A DNA stretch of 64,000 nucleotides from Heligmosomoides polygyrus polygyrus (lineage: Eukaryota; Nematoda; Chromadorea; Rhabditida; Heligmosomidae): contig OX377202.1 in the NCBI GenBank assembly GCA_947396885.1, positions 7,998,001 to 8,062,000 on the forward strand, given 5' to 3'. The notes below the pieces were generated by a model. That model was not told where the DNA came from, did no database searches, and worked only from the letters and a program-made list of their open reading frames with translations. Positions 1 to 10,997 of this stretch are shown one piece after another. Within the stretch, counting starts at the first letter, position 1; every line of letters starts with the position of its first letter. The translations under genes were made by a program, and so were the position numbers.

Positions 1-504
1 TGCAATATTTTTCCTTAAAAAATAAATATTGGGAAAGGTGAGTTTAAAAAAAATAAAGAATGTCATCCCTATCCCTTGAACAAAAAATATTTTGTGGGGG
101 TCTTTATGTATCTCAATCTAGAAGACACTTGTTTGGCTTTCAAAATGTTCACTTTCAATTCATAACCAGCAGGTTTGCTTAGAGGTGTCCAGTGTGATTT
201 TAAAAATGCCCAGTGCGATTTGAAAAGGGTCCTTTTTGACGAGAAAAAAGTTTCTCGAGCACGACAACCACGACTGCACCTTCTACGTCATGCAAATTTT
301 TGCATCAATTTTTCAGGTGTCGAAAACCTCGAGCGGATTCAGGTCTCGTATTCCTCGTGCGCAGGCATTGGAACGCTTCAGAAGAAGAAACGCCATAGCA
401 AATTCGCAGCTACGTGAACGATTTCTGACGCGAAATCGCTCATCGAGCGAAGAGTACAGCGGTCTTCTCGACTCCTCCGAGTGCTAGCGTTGGCGTAGTC
501 TCCA
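1..504. other. AT-rich non-coding left edge
   Basis: No gene is recognised here. Around 178-245 there are a few degenerate copies of a roughly 20-bp unit resembling GTGTCCAGTGTGATTTTAAA, which recurs near 13180-13240, 28820-28970 and 40180-40260. Short open frames in this stretch show no family features. Confidence 0.5.
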
Positions 505-640
505 GGGGCCAGATTCATCAACCGCTTACTGTCTTTAATGGCGAGTATACCGCCAAATGTCTGATATGACATTCATTAGCATCAGGTTTGGCGGTATTCT
601 CACCGTTAAAGGGCGGTAGGCGGTTGATGAATCCGGCCCC
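505..640. mobile_element. MITE, GGGGCC/'ATTCATCAACCGC' family, near-complete copy
   Basis: The two ends are inverted repeats of about 55 bp: the left begins GGGGCCAGATTCATCAACCG and the reverse complement of the right begins GGGGCCGGATTCATCAACCG. They continue in register through a stretch resembling TTTAATGGCGAGTATACCGC. The spacer is only about 25 bp, so the element is almost a pure hairpin. The same termini occur at 18149-18171 plus 20168-20233, at 50425-51011 and at 51276. No clear target duplication is visible, so the superfamily is not assigned. It lies just downstream of the TTL gene. Confidence 0.75.
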
Positions 641-768
641 AGATGTGTGTAGATGTAAATATACGGTAACGATCTCGATCACTTTGTGTCCACTCGAAAA
701 ATAAAACTGAAAAGTTACATGGAGGGAAACATTACAATACAACACAAAGACACTCGGCGGTGGCGAAT

Positions 769-3454
769 TCAGTTCACGCATTCGCGGCCCTCGTCGTCGA
801 AGGCGCCTTCGAGGTTGATCACACCGAGGTCGATCCATTGTTCCGGTGTCGGATTGCCGTTGTGGATGAACTTCTTCGGAATGATGAACTTCAACTTGCG
901 TGAGCACGGCTGAATGCTGGATTTTTGAGGAGATTTTTCCAATTTTCCAAGCTTGATTTTCTTCATTGTGCTGTGTAATATGGTTTTACCCTAGAAAATT
1001 TTTGAACATTTTATCGACTTTGAGCACCAGAAATTCTCTAGTATTCATGAAAACAATATATTCGAGAAGTACGGTTTTTCTGAATATTCGAATTCCAAGG
1101 CTTCGAGGACTTTCGAATTTCATACGTGCGAAAAATGCGATTTTCCGAGTATGCCAATTAGAGTACATGTTGTAATTTGAGTTTGGATAAAATTCTTATT
1201 CTAATATAAATTTTATTCAAACTACACCCAGTCCAATAGTATTGAGCTGTTGAATAGCAATTCTGGAATACTTGAATAATTGTTATCCTGGAAATCTTCA
1301 AAAGTTCCGTGGTTTCTAAAATTAAAAAGGTTCGAGCGCTTGAATCCTACCACATATAAGCGAGAACAGACGTTTGTCTGTCTGTATGTGTGTTTGTTTG
1401 TTTGCACAGGAGTGCTGAAGGAGTGCGCTGGGGGAAGTGTAGGGATGGTTGGGGGTTGTAGTTATGTGGTGTCACCTACGTCGTATTGAGAGAGGTGAGA
1501 AGACGTGTCGCCGATGTCACCCAAAGGACGTCTGAGTTCCAAACATGTGTCATCGACGTCGTGAAAGCGAGCTTCCGAGTTCCGAACATGTGTCATCGAC
1601 GTCGTTCAACAGGCGTCTGTGTTCAGAAGACATGTCACTAATGTCGCGCAAGGAGTGTTCGGATTCAGACCACGTGTCACTGATGTCGCTTAATGGGTGT
1701 CTGGGTTAAGAAGACGTACAACTGATGTCACGCAAAGGACGTCCGGCTTGAGAAGAGGTGTCACCAACGTCGCGAAAGGCCTGTCCGGATTCAGACGACG
1801 TTGTTGGTGAAGGTGGGACCACTAATGGTGGAGCGGTGAAGGATGGTGGTCCAGTAAGGAGGAACCGGTAAAGGATTGACCAATAAAGGGGGACCAATGA
1901 AGAGGGGCCCAGTAAAGGGGGTCCCGGTGAAGGTGGGACAAGCAATGTGGACCGGTAAAGGGGGCGGGTCCAGTGAAGGGAGCGGGGACCGGTGAGAATG
2001 GATCCAGTAATGGGGACCGGTGAAGGATAGAGGGACCAGTGAAGAGGGGACCAGTAAATTGAGGTCCAGTGAAGGTGAGAGCAGTAGTAGGGACCGACGA
2101 AGAGGGGAGGGGAGGGGACCAGTGAAGAATGAACCGGAAAAAGGTGACAATAAAGGGAGACCGCTGAAGAGCGACCAGTAAAGGGGGACCAGTGAGGGTG
2201 GGATCGGTGAAGAAGGGGGAGGGGGGGGTGGGCCAGTGAAGGTTGGGGGACCTGTAAAGAGTTCACCATTAAAGGCGGACCAGTAATGAGAGCGGTGAAG
2301 GGGGGGGGGGGATGGTGGGGGTCCAGTGAAGGGAATCAATAAATGAGGTACTAGTGAAGGACCAGTCAAGGGGGACCAGTCGTGAATTTCGAGTGAAAAC
2401 CGAATCGTGAATTTCGGGTGAAAATCATTCGAATTCCTGTTCTTATAGGTGGCTCGAGCATAATTATGCTTTTCTGATAATTTCCCATAATTTTCATTCG
2501 GCATAAATAACTGATAAGCCTTTTCCTAACATTTTAAACCGAAGGTCAGATTCATCAGTCTCGGGGTAAATGTAAAGAATTCCTCGTGGATATGGAGATC
2601 GCCAAGTATTGTACACCTAGCAGTATACCGGGGTGTGGGTGAATGGGTGGGTAAATAATGTATTAGGGTGGTGCAAAAATAGTGGAAACAACTACTTTGA
2701 AATACAATAACTCGCTCCAGAAGGCTTTCCAATTGAGGTAAAAACTAGAAGAGTCAACAAGTTGTTGACATCAAGAAACTGCGTGGCTAAGATATTTCAG
2801 CGCAAAATTCTGGAGTTATGGAAGGGACAAATTCGACGAATGCCTCCCTTTCATCGTCTTAGTTTTGGAGGCATTTCTCGCGCAGAAAAGTGTGTAGATG
2901 TTTGAAAAAGTTATAGACTGTAGGAAGAAGGTTTGCCGAGTATGAACGATAGACGAGGCTTTCATATCCCAACTCAATCAGCTTTTTGTTGTCATCAAAC
3001 TACCTATGGCGAATGCCATGTCGTGGTCATGTTCCTCCCTTCTACCCGCACACCCCGGGTTTATTCGTTGACCGTTCCGGTCCATGAGCCCCCTCTATGT
3101 CAGCTTACCGTCTGCTCGTCCAAGCACTCGTGCCATATGTACAGAACGGGATCAATTGGTGTCAACTCGTGGGTGGTGCCGGTCAGCTCAAAGCGTCCTG
3201 AGGCGTCTGTCCTCTTCTCGTCCAACGTGTCATCTGGATCCGGTCCTGGAAACAAAAGCTATATTGATCTTGATCTATATCCGAATGCTTGTGCTCTTAC
3301 CGTAGTCGATGTCGACGATGCGCACTTTGCTGTAGTTGGAAGCGATTGGTCCGCACTTCAGCACACCTTTCACCGCCACACCCTGTTTTCTCATCGCCCA
3401 ACATGCAGCCAGGCACACAGCCAGATAGAGCAGAACGGTTTGCCAGAAGCGCAT
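769..3454 (-). CDS. Transthyretin-like (TTL/TTR) secreted protein, 3 exons
   Basis: Exons in transcript order are 3454-3301 (154 bp), 3245-3109 (137 bp) and 909-769 (141 bp). They give 432 bp, or 143 residues plus stop, with GT-AG introns and matching phases (1, then 0). The first ~19 residues (MRFWQTVLLYLAVCLAACWA) form a signal peptide. The following GVAVKGVLKCG, PDPDDTLDEKRTDASGRFEL and TPIDPVLYIWHEC segments match the nematode TTL beta-sandwich family, and the last exon ends with CSRKLKFIIPKKF...WIDLGVINLE, the usual TTL C-terminus. TTL proteins are abundant secreted nematode proteins, one of which (TTR-52 in C. elegans) bridges apoptotic cells to phagocytes; the role of this member is unknown. 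The ATG directly follows a TTTCAG, so an SL trans-splice site is plausible. An upstream in-frame ATG at 3505 is the alternative start. Intron 2 is 2.2 kb and full of minisatellites. Confidence 0.85.
1497..1800. repeat. ~43-bp minisatellite, about 7 degenerate units
   Basis: A unit with the core TGTCATCGACGTCG / TGTCACTGATGTCG recurs roughly every 42-43 bp (near 1505, 1548, 1590, 1632, 1673, 1716 and 1758). The spacers are variable and resemble CAAAGGACGTCTGGGTTC. It lies in intron 2 of the TTL gene. The long open frames across it are products of the periodicity. Confidence 0.7.
1801..2385. repeat. Purine-rich minisatellite (GGGGACCAGTGAAGG-like)
   Basis: The plus strand is strongly purine-biased and built from irregular 13-28 bp units around GGACCAGTGAAG or GGACCGGTAAAG, with G-runs up to 10 near 2297. 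It abuts the 43-bp minisatellite and fills much of TTL intron 2. Proline/serine-rich minus-strand open frames across it (up to 237 codons) are translation artefacts. Confidence 0.75.
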
Positions 3455-4500
3455 CTGAAAGCTGCTGGTTTTTTTTGTGGAAGTCTGGACAATACGAGGC
3501 CACATGACACGTTGATTTCTCGGAGGAGGTCCGTATGGTTAGAAGGTAATCGTAGCATTAGTGCTAGTCAGGTTCCATATGGAATAGAGCTTTTCAGTCG
3601 AAGCTTGAGATGCAGTACGACATCTTGAAAATCATAGCCATTAAAAGGCACTCACAAGGGAAGGTCTGAAGCGTATGTCTAGACGGGGGGAGCGAGTCAT
3701 GTAGTGAGAATCCTTACCCTCGATTGGTTGGAAAATGTGTTTGTTTTTGGCCAAGTCGCTAAACCCAAGGAGTAGGGGTCACAATGGGATATGGCGCAGC
3801 ACGCGTTTGGGGGTCTTGTATGCCGCGATGCCTTAGCAGCAGGTGACTCGGAGCGCAGGTAGGTGGAGGGTCGACTCGTGCTAGGGAGGTCAGGGGTTCG
3901 GTTCTTCCGCGCAGCTGCATTTTTGCAAAAACACATAAGCAAACGACCAAAGCAGAGCTTGATGCAGTTGTTCAGATAAGGCTCCGCAAACGGTCGTAGA
4001 GATCAATCTCCCCACTCTCGACGTTTTTTTTTATTAAAACATTTTTCTGAACGAAAAATGTCCTAAATACTCAAACTTCGGATTTTTAGCAGAGCATTAA
4101 CGTTGTCACTAAACTCTAATTTTCATGAACAACCTCTCTGCTCCAATGCATGCTTGGTCGGTGATACAATTTAATCAAGCAGGATACCTTTACCTCATCG
4201 CAATAATTCTTCTTTAAGTCTAAATTGTAAGGCCCAATGACCTTCCTTATATTTACGTCAACAATAAACTAAATAGTATTCAACAACACTATCGGGCAAA
4301 TGCATGGCTCGATCCTAATCTGATTCTAACACATTAGAAGATTATAGAGCCGTTTTAAAACATGGTGCTTTTGTTATAATCAAAGTTTTTGGGCGGACAG
4401 GACCCAAACGGCACGCATCTGCGATAATCTTTTGCAATGCCCTGTCCAGTATTCAATGACAACACGGACATGATTTAATTGTCTGCAATCTTCCCGAAAA
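3455..4500. other. Region upstream of the TTL gene, nothing recognised
   Basis: This would hold the TTL promoter. No SINE, LINE or conserved coding segment is recognisable. Small open frames at 3697-3950 have no family features. Confidence 0.4.
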
Positions 4501-4560
4501 TCGAAGGTGCGGGTTCAACTACCTCCTGGCGCAAGAGCTTTGATCGCAACAAAATATCTT
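4501..4560 (+). mobile_element. Fragment of second tRNA-derived SINE family (SINE-B)
   Basis: GGTGCGGGTTCAACTACCTC followed by GGCGCAAGAGC and TTGATCGCAACAAAAT matches the 3' half of the better copies at 60052-60150 and 60810-60925. The box B region is eroded and the 5' half is absent. Confidence 0.5.
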
Positions 4561-4708
4561 GTAGCAACGTATAACCCTCACACCAACCTCTAGGCTTACA
4601 AAAAATATATAAATATTTTAAAGTAGATTCTATATCCTTATAAATGGTCTTATATTGGAAATAGTTTTATATCTCGTGACTACAACGGCCTTCTGAAACT
4701 AAGCAATA

Positions 4709-4994
4709 AGGGTAAAGGACGGCGTTGCACAATCCCTTTTGGGATGCGCCGCACATTCTACTTCTACTGGATGTCGTAGAGGCAATTTGAATGCGTATCT
4801 GGCCACACAATGGCTTGCGGTGGCCAGCCAATGAACAAGTCAGCGCTTTGTCCTTCCCAGACAAGTCGTACCAATTATTAACCGATTCCGGAAGGATGGA
4901 AGGCTTGGTTGGCCTGGGCGAGAAATCCGAACCAGGAACCTGATATCGGGTGCACGCGACAGCCGGCACCTCCTCCGACTGCGCTACACGCGCC
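4709..4994 (-). mobile_element. tRNA-derived SINE (SINE-A), diverged full-length copy
   Basis: SINE-A consensus, read 5' to 3', starts GCGCGTGTAGCGCAGTCGG (pol III box A-like). It carries CCTGGTTCGGATTTCC (box B-like) about 50 bp later, then a ~200-bp body with GGCTGGCCACCGCAAGTCAT and GTAGAAGTAGAATGCGTGGC, and ends in a tail GTCCTTTATCCTTATCCTTA. This minus-strand copy has the tail at 4709 and the head at 4994. GAAACTA on both sides may be a short target duplication. Open frames of ~100 codons across these SINEs are chance translations. Confidence 0.8.
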
Positions 4995-5139
4995 CCACGA
5001 AACTATACTATACACTTTTAGGCATGTTTTGTATGAAGCCATCTGCGCTCGTTGCTAGCACACCCGCCTCACCCTTGCTGATAAGGAGGTCTATATCCAT
5101 TCAGTTCTTCTCCCCGCTAGTTTGAACCCCACCTACAGC

Positions 5140-5640
5140 ACCAGCCTCACCGTAGACTACATCATCGTGATAGAGGTCTTCCAGTGGAAGTGGACGAGAA
5201 GTTGCGGCTGTGGCAGTAAGCCCTCTCTGACAACGATATACTGTTCAATACGAAGAATATCATGCTTGCTAACTCCGACCAAAGTGCTAGAGCCCTTCTT
5301 GTCTGCTTAGAAGAGGCCATCACTAAGATGGAAGAGGAATTCCAATACCTCGAGAGCGACATACATATCTGAGGAAGGTAGTGCGGACCAGACGATCAGG
5401 AGCAGATTTAACGTAACCTGAAGTAAGTCAACCGGAATTCCCAGCGTAGAAGCTACAGTGCAAGCTCTAAAAGGATAGCACTGGTTTATCTTCCCCGGAG
5501 AAGTAAAGGCTGAGTCTCGGATAAGGCGCGAAATAACAGCAGTTTGCTGCTGAAATGAGCACTCTAGTATGGACCTGGCAGGAGGCGGCCTTTATAACAT
5601 TAGAGGATGGTCGTTAGAATAAGTAGCAGAAGAAGAAGAA
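5140..5640 (+). mobile_element. Degraded 3' end of an RTE-type LINE
   Basis: The stretch around 5330-5420 aligns by eye with the intact LINE at 27940-28030: both carry GGAAGAATTCC-like sequence, a TACCTCG motif, GAGGAAGGnAGTG and GACCAGACGnTCAGG. It ends at a (GAA)n run near 5625-5640, comparable to the GAAGAAGAGAAG end of the intact LINE. No frame survives. Confidence 0.6.
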
Positions 5641-6422
5641 GAAGACGTTCGAGAATAGTGAGGATCGGGAAAGGCGCAGAAATGGTGGATACAGGAGGTC
5701 CGTCGCAGCCAATAAACAAAGATGAGCACGCAATCGATATTAATCGATAAATGATTGTTGTCTCTCATAGCGAATTCTTATAGCTATGCTGGATGCTTTC
5801 TAATAAAATAGTCTTTTCACTGGAAACCTTTCTCTCTGTCGGTTGGCAAGCACATAGGCTCTTAAAATTCTTTAATACCTTGACCTAATACGACTACTAC
5901 TTCAATGGTAATACACTTCATAAGAATCCACATTTACGAAGGCTAAGCTCGATTCTCCATCCTAATAATGGGAAAGTAGAAGATAAACGACTGAGTGCTT
6001 CAATACGGGACGGTTTTTCAAAGGGTGGCGTAAGCGACTGCCGGCGTTGGCGAGCAGTGCTATCAGTGCTTATCGGGAGCACCGTGAACAACAAGCCATA
6101 TCATTCCAAAATACGATTGCGCACCGCTGCCAGACTGATTTCGATCAATTTTCGACAACACGGGTCCGTGTGGTTCACTTGAAAGTGTGTACTACTCGTG
6201 AGGAAATGTTACAGCTGAAAGACGACATCCTACCCGGGAGGATGAAGGTGCAAAAAATTGTGAAACGCTGCCTTCTTGTAAATTAGGAATCGCTATACTC
6301 GCACATTTTTAAAGAATCCATTTTCACTCCCTCTTATCAAATAAAGGCAAGCAATGCCTTCTACATGGGATTACGTCCAGTAGAATGCCAACTTGTTTCT
6401 AATTTTATATACAGTTAATAAT
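5641..6422. other. Non-coding, nothing recognised
   Basis: I see no exon pattern, SINE boxes or inverted repeats. A 79-codon open frame at 6047-6286 lacks recognisable features. Confidence 0.4.
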
Positions 6423-6505
6423 TAAGGATAAAGGGATAAGGGCGGCCGTTACTCAATCCCTTTTGGGATGCCCCACGTACTTTACTTACTTCTATTCTCC
6501 TCCTG
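6423..6505 (-). mobile_element. SINE-A 3' fragment
   Basis: Reverse complement of the SINE-A tail and 3' body: AAGGATAAAGGGATAAGGGC, then ACTCAATCCCTTTTGGGATG. Only the last ~80 bp of the element are present. Confidence 0.7.
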
Positions 6506-6550
6506 AAGGTCGAAAAGAATTCAATTATCATTTTCATTACGCACAATTAT

Positions 6551-6598
6551 CGAAACATCTGCATTATCGAAAATCCTTTCGTTAATGCAGATGTTTTC
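6551..6598. repeat. Short near-perfect hairpin
   Basis: GAAACATCTGCATTATCGAA is followed after a few bases by the near-perfect reverse complement TTCGTTAATGCAGATGTTTT, giving a ~20-bp stem with a loop of about 6 nt. The loop looks too small for a typical animal pre-miRNA; a MITE relic is equally possible. Confidence 0.5.
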
Positions 6599-7092
6599 CA
6601 TGGAATGAGTGTGGTCATTGAAATGTTGTCCCTTCCAACTAGGGTTGCATAGTTAGCAGCTATGTCGGACAGTTCGAAACGCCTTCTCTTAACAAAGTGT
6701 CTTTGTATTAATACTTTATCTGTATCTTGTCTCCTTAATAGTTGAATTACTTAGGCTAACGTCTCCGTTCGCACCTGTAGCGTGCCAAAATAGCTCACCC
6801 GGCCGCCAGACGTGTCTAAAACAGGCTAAAGCAGTGACTGTCCACCGAAAGTCATTTTATTTACCGAAAACGTACTTAAACTACCTCCACGGCATCTCTT
6901 AGATTGTGACGCAACTCCCGAAAGATGCGATTACGCTTTTATTCATCCTTTATTTATCCATTTTTCATCTCTCTGTTTCAGTATTTTGCTTGATATTCAC
7001 AGTTGTATGTAATTTTTATAACATGCGCTCTAATGATGTTGCAAGTAAACAATTTTTTAATAAAAGGACAAAGAATGGCGTTAGCTAATTAT
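6599..7092. other. Non-coding, nothing recognised
   Basis: AT-rich sequence with no recognisable exon or repeat boundary. Confidence 0.4.
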
Positions 7093-7222
7093 TATCTTTT
7101 GGGATGCGCCATGCATTCTACTTCCATGGATTATCGTGGACGTTGTTTCTGGCGTATACGATGAATTGCGGTAGCCGGCCATTGTACAAGCCAGTGTTTC
7201 ACCCTTCTCAGACGGCTCCTGT
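7093..7222 (-). mobile_element. SINE-A 3' half, diverged
   Basis: Contains CTTTTGGGATGCGCCATGCA, a TATCGTGGA block and GCGGTAGCCGGCCATTGTAC, matching the SINE-A 3' body on the minus strand. The tRNA-like head is missing. First of a cluster of four SINE-A copies. Confidence 0.7.
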
Positions 7223-7229
7223 GCCAATG

Positions 7230-7512
7230 TAGTGTTTAATTAGGATAAAGAACCTAGTTACTCAATTCACGCAGAGATGCTCCACGCATTCTACTTCTAC
7301 GAGATGTCAGGAAAGCGATTTGAATGTGTACTTGGCCACACAATGAATTACGGTGGCCAACCGATGAACAAGTCACCGCTTTATCCTTTCCGGACAAGTC
7401 TAGTTCCAATTCACCGACCCCGGGAAACAGATGACTTGGTTGAAATCCAAACCAGAAACCTGATATCGGGTGCACGTGACGGACGGCACCTCCGGCTGCA
7501 CTTCACGTGCAC
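7230..7512 (-). mobile_element. SINE-A, diverged near full-length copy
   Basis: Minus-strand copy: tail AGGATAAAGAACC at 7230, GAGATGCTCCACGCATTCTA, GGTGGCCAACCGATGAACAA, and the head GGCTGCACTTCACGTGC near 7500. It sits directly beside the next SINE-A copy. Confidence 0.75.
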
Positions 7513-7530
7513 TATACAGTTAATATAGTT

Positions 7531-7831
7531 AGGATAAAAGGATAAAAGACGGCGTTATTCAATCCGCTTTGGGATGCGCCACGCATTCCACTTCTACGGG
7601 ATGTCGTGGAGGCGAGTTGAATGCGTATTCGGCCATACAATGATTTGCGGTGGCCAGCTGATGAACAACTCAGCGCTCTTTCCTTCCCAGAGACAAGCCT
7701 GGTATCAATTCCCGAACCCGGAGGGATGGAAGGCTTGGTTGGCCTGGGCGGGAAAGTACAATCCGGACCAGGAACCTGGTATCGGGTGCAGGCGACAGCC
7801 GGCGACTCCTCCGACTGCTCTCCACGCCCCC
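7531..7831 (-). mobile_element. SINE-A, full-length copy with 12-bp TSD
   Basis: The copy is flanked by exact direct repeats GTTAATATAGTT at 7519-7530 and 7832-7843, which fix its ends. It runs from the tail (AGGATAAAAGGATAAAAGAC) to the head (rc of GGGGCGTGGAGAGCAGTCGG). Length 301 bp. Confidence 0.9.
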
Positions 7832-7994
7832 GTTAATATAGTTCATAGGTTTATTTGTCAAAGCTGGCTGCTGAATCGGCAATGATCTACAATTGCAAAG
7901 GCTTCGAATGTCGAATAACACCAGGAGGGAATGAAAGATAACGCTTATTCCTTAGACCATTTTGGCCTACTTTTATTATTGCTATTCCATCTTT

Positions 7995-8286
7995 GGGCGT
8001 GTGTAGCGCAGTCGAAGGAGGCGCGACTGTCGCGTGCACCCGATACCAGGTTTCTGGTTCGGATTTCCCACCCAGGCCAACCATGCCTTCCATCCCTCCA
8101 GGGTCGGTGAATTGGTACCAGACGTGTCTGGGAAGGATAGAGCGCTGGCTTGTTCGTCGGCTGGCCACCGCAAGTCATTGTATGGCCAAATACGCATTCA
8201 TGTCGCCTCCACGACATCTCGTAGAAGTAGAATGCGCTGGCGCATCCCAGAAGGGATTGAGTAACGCCGTCCTTTATCCTTATCCT
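7995..8286 (+). mobile_element. SINE-A, full-length copy with 12-bp TSD
   Basis: Flanked by TATTCCATCTTT at 7983-7994 and 8287-8298. The head is GGGCGTGTGTAGCGCAGTCG, box B-like CTGGTTCGGATTTCC, and the tail CCTTTATCCTTATCCT. It is in inverted orientation to the copy at 7531-7831, with ~165 bp between them. Confidence 0.92.
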
Positions 8287-8298
8287 TATTCCATCTTT

Positions 8299-8832
8299 AT
8301 GCCACACTGCTTTTCACACTTTTAAGGTTACTTTAAAAATTATTGTTTCATTATTAGTTATTTTATTAATAGATGGCTGAGCCGTGTGAGCGAGAGACAA
8401 GTAGTGATTTTTGATAAAATAAGGCGTAAACATTTGAATATTGCGCTCAACGTAAACCAACACTAAATAGTACAAATTTGAGAGAAGATCTAGCATAGTA
8501 AGCATCTGTCCAGCTTTTGGGTAATTAAGTACAAGTAAATCTTTTTAGTTCAGTTATTAAAAGCGCTGGTCTTGATAAAAATGGATGTTTTACGCTGAGT
8601 TTTCTCTAATTAAAAGCTGGTTTCATTGTTCATTAACGAAAAAGGTGTTCTGTGTGTTCATTATCGTACCGATAACTAACCGACGAGTTTCCGCTCTTGT
8701 ATTCAAAAAATTTCGGTGTCTCGAGCTTCCGTTGAATTTCTCTGCATTTCTTTAAAACTACCAAAGACATAACACTTGAAAATCAATTTCAAGGCTTCCT
8801 TTCAAAACCAATACAACTAACATTTTAAAATT
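8299..8832. other. AT-rich non-coding, nothing recognised
   Basis: No exon, repeat end or RNA motif is visible between the two plus-strand SINEs. Confidence 0.4.
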
Positions 8833-8847
8833 TTATTCTGATTTCTA

Positions 8848-9137
8848 GGGCGCGTGTAGCGCAGTCGGAGGAGGCGCGACTGTCGCGTGCACCCGATACC
8901 AGGTTCCTGGTTCGGATTTCCCGCCAGGCCATCCAAGCCTTCCATCCCTCCGGGGTCGGTGAATTGGTACCAGACTTGTCTGGGAAGGATAGAGCGCTGA
9001 CTTGTTCATCAGCTGGCCACCGCCGGTCATTGTATGGCCAAATACGCATTCATGTCGCCTCTACGACATCCCGTAGAAGTAGAATGCGCTGGCGCATCCC
9101 AGGAGGGATTGAGTAACGCCGTCCTTTATCCTTATCC
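8848..9137 (+). mobile_element. SINE-A reference copy, 290 bp with 15-bp TSD
   Basis: Exact direct repeats TTATTCTGATTTCTA at 8833-8847 and 9138-9152 define a 290-bp insertion. Box A-like TGTAGCGCAGTCGG starts a few bases in, and box B-like GGTTCGGATTTCC follows at the expected distance. The rest is a non-tRNA body and a TTATCCTTATCC tail. This is the best copy from which to take the family ends. Long TSDs with a short repeat tail indicate LINE-mediated retroposition. Confidence 0.93.
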
Positions 9138-9234
9138 TTATTCTGATTTCTAAATTGATTCTAATAAATTCTAATTCTAATCTTTTTTATTTCGTAGCCG
9201 TGTCATAACTCAAAGGAAACAACTTCTATTCTAT

Positions 9235-9800
9235 AAGTGAAAAACCCACTCGATTGATAGGTTCTATTCTATATGCATCGTTACCGGGATACTGTAAAGC
9301 TTCCACGGAACAGCGTACAGCGAGTCTTGAGTAGGGCGGCTGGAAATTTCTAATCGAATCTAATTTCAAACGGTTCTGTCGTATATGCATTGTTCACGGC
9401 GCACTCTCCCTTCTCGCTTCACAAAACCTCTTCATTTTTGTAAGCTTCTGTCTGTTTATGCACTAAAGCACCTAAAAAGGGTAAGCTTCGCTGTTTAGCA
9501 CGACATTTGAGCCGCTTCCGCTCACTCGATTGATAGGTTCGATCCTATATGCATTTTGAACTGCGCACTCAAAGGCTGGTGGGACTGACTGGAGCGAATC
9601 CTAAGTAGGACGGCTGGAAATTTCTTATAAGATTCTCCAAACGATGCAAGATAGTCTTGAAGGCTTTACATTTCCCACGAAGTGAAGATAGAAACCCAGT
9701 GAACATGCTTTCGCCCATTCGATTGATAGGTTCGAACCTAAGTATATGCATTGTGCACGGTGCACTCTCGAAGCATTCCAGACAGACAGAGCACTGACAA
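9235..9800. repeat. Locally repeated segments (three to four partial copies)
   Basis: ACTCGATTGATAGGTTC followed by TATATGCAT recurs near 9250, 9525 and 9718, with a partial copy near 9375. GGCGGCTGGAAATTTCT and GGACGGCTGGAAATTTCT recur near 9335 and 9608, and GCACGGTGCACTCTC-like blocks follow. This looks like an old local duplication of a 200-280 bp unit. Confidence 0.55.
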
Positions 9801-10138
9801 CGTACGCCATGCCTGAGATACCCCGAAAACATGCAGGTCCTGGGAAATAAGGTGCTCTAACCGCAAGAGCCTGCTCCAGTCATTTTTTAGACCACCCACG
9901 GCGAAAATGCAGTGATCTTGTAAAGTTTTATATATGTTTGTGTAGATCTCAAGGAGACAAATCGAACGGTGCTAACAGTTTCTCAAACAACTTGAAATTG
10001 AAGGAGTTATGCGCATGCGACCGTTTGCGACGAATTTTTCCGTCGCAAACCGTCTTTTGACCGCGCAACGCGAGCGGTATTGTTGTTGGGGGATGTTGAG
10101 TATGCTTTTATAGATACTTTGGCTTTTTATTCGCTTCT

Positions 10139-10355
10139 TTACAGTCGGAAAAGGCGCCCGTTGTTGCGTGCGACTTCAGATTTTTGGTTTGCCCCTTACA
10201 GGCGAACGTAGTCTTCGACTATCCGTGGTCGCTGAATTGTTATCAGACCTGTCAGATACGCGTCCAAACTGCCTCCTCGACATCCCGTAGAAGTAGAATG
10301 CATGGCGCATCCCGCGAATGAGTCGACTAATGCCGAACGGTATCCTTTATTCTTG
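10139..10355 (+). mobile_element. SINE-A, old internally shortened copy
   Basis: AGTCGGAAAAGGCGCCCGTT, GTTATCAGACCTGTCAGATA and CATCCCGTAGAAGTAGAATG follow the SINE-A order, but the central part is shortened. The tail is TATCCTTTATTCTTG. Confidence 0.7.
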
Positions 10356-10997
10356 TTCGCTGTGCTCTCACTAGTTTCGTGGGAGATAATTTTGCAATTG
10401 TGACCAGAAGCAAAAAGTAATTTAGTAACTACTCCACGATCATTTTGAAATACATTTTTTGAAATAGAAATACATTTTGAGAAAACGACCCTCTCGCATA
10501 TGAGTCAAAGATCTTGGTCTCAGGTCTGTTAATGCAGTGATTTGTTCAGTTTTGTTGATGTTTTAGGTTTTATTTTTATGTTCGAGTTTCTTAAACGGCA
10601 CACTATTTTGCATAAATCATTACCATATATATAATGAATAAATAAATAAATAAATTGCGACTTGCTGTGAGCGCAAGCAGTAAGCGGTAGTAGAATGCGT
10701 TGTTTGCGAAACCAGATCAAAATCAAACCCTGAGTTGTGTGTCGACGACAGGAGAAAGGTGCAGAGTGATAAGGTGCTTGGTGGTGGGTGCTCGACTGCC
10801 CTTCATATACACAGCGTCTTTCTCAAAACAGCAGTCGAAGGAAAACGTAGAACAGCAAGGTCACCTTGTGTCCAAAAAGACGATAACAGCAGTGGAGAAA
10901 GAACGTCGTTGCTGTGCAAAACGCTCAGAGACAAGGGGTGTACTCATAACTGTCCGAACGATGAACGATTGCGGAAGGCAATTCTGAAGCAATTATT
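10356..10997. other. Non-coding with one unrecognised open frame
   Basis: A plus-strand open frame begins at 10735 and runs into the LINE at 10998. Its pre-LINE part (about 85 codons) is cysteine- and lysine-containing but matches no family I know, and it has no clear splice context. I do not call it a gene. Confidence 0.3.

Noticed and set aside
1497..1800. CRISPR-like spaced repeats
   Set aside because: Units and spacers both vary in a simple minisatellite way, and the host is a eukaryote.
1706..2504. Long proline/serine-rich minus-strand open frames (187 and 237 codons)
   Set aside because: They lie entirely in a purine-rich minisatellite in an intron; any frame of such an array is open and repetitive.
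6551..6598. MicroRNA precursor
   Set aside because: Stem of only ~20 bp with a very small loop and no lower stem; too short for a normal nematode pre-miRNA.
7574..8325. Several ~70-120 codon open frames on both strands
   Set aside because: They are translations of SINE-A copies and recur with every copy; the unit has pol III-like boxes and TSDs, not a coding pattern.
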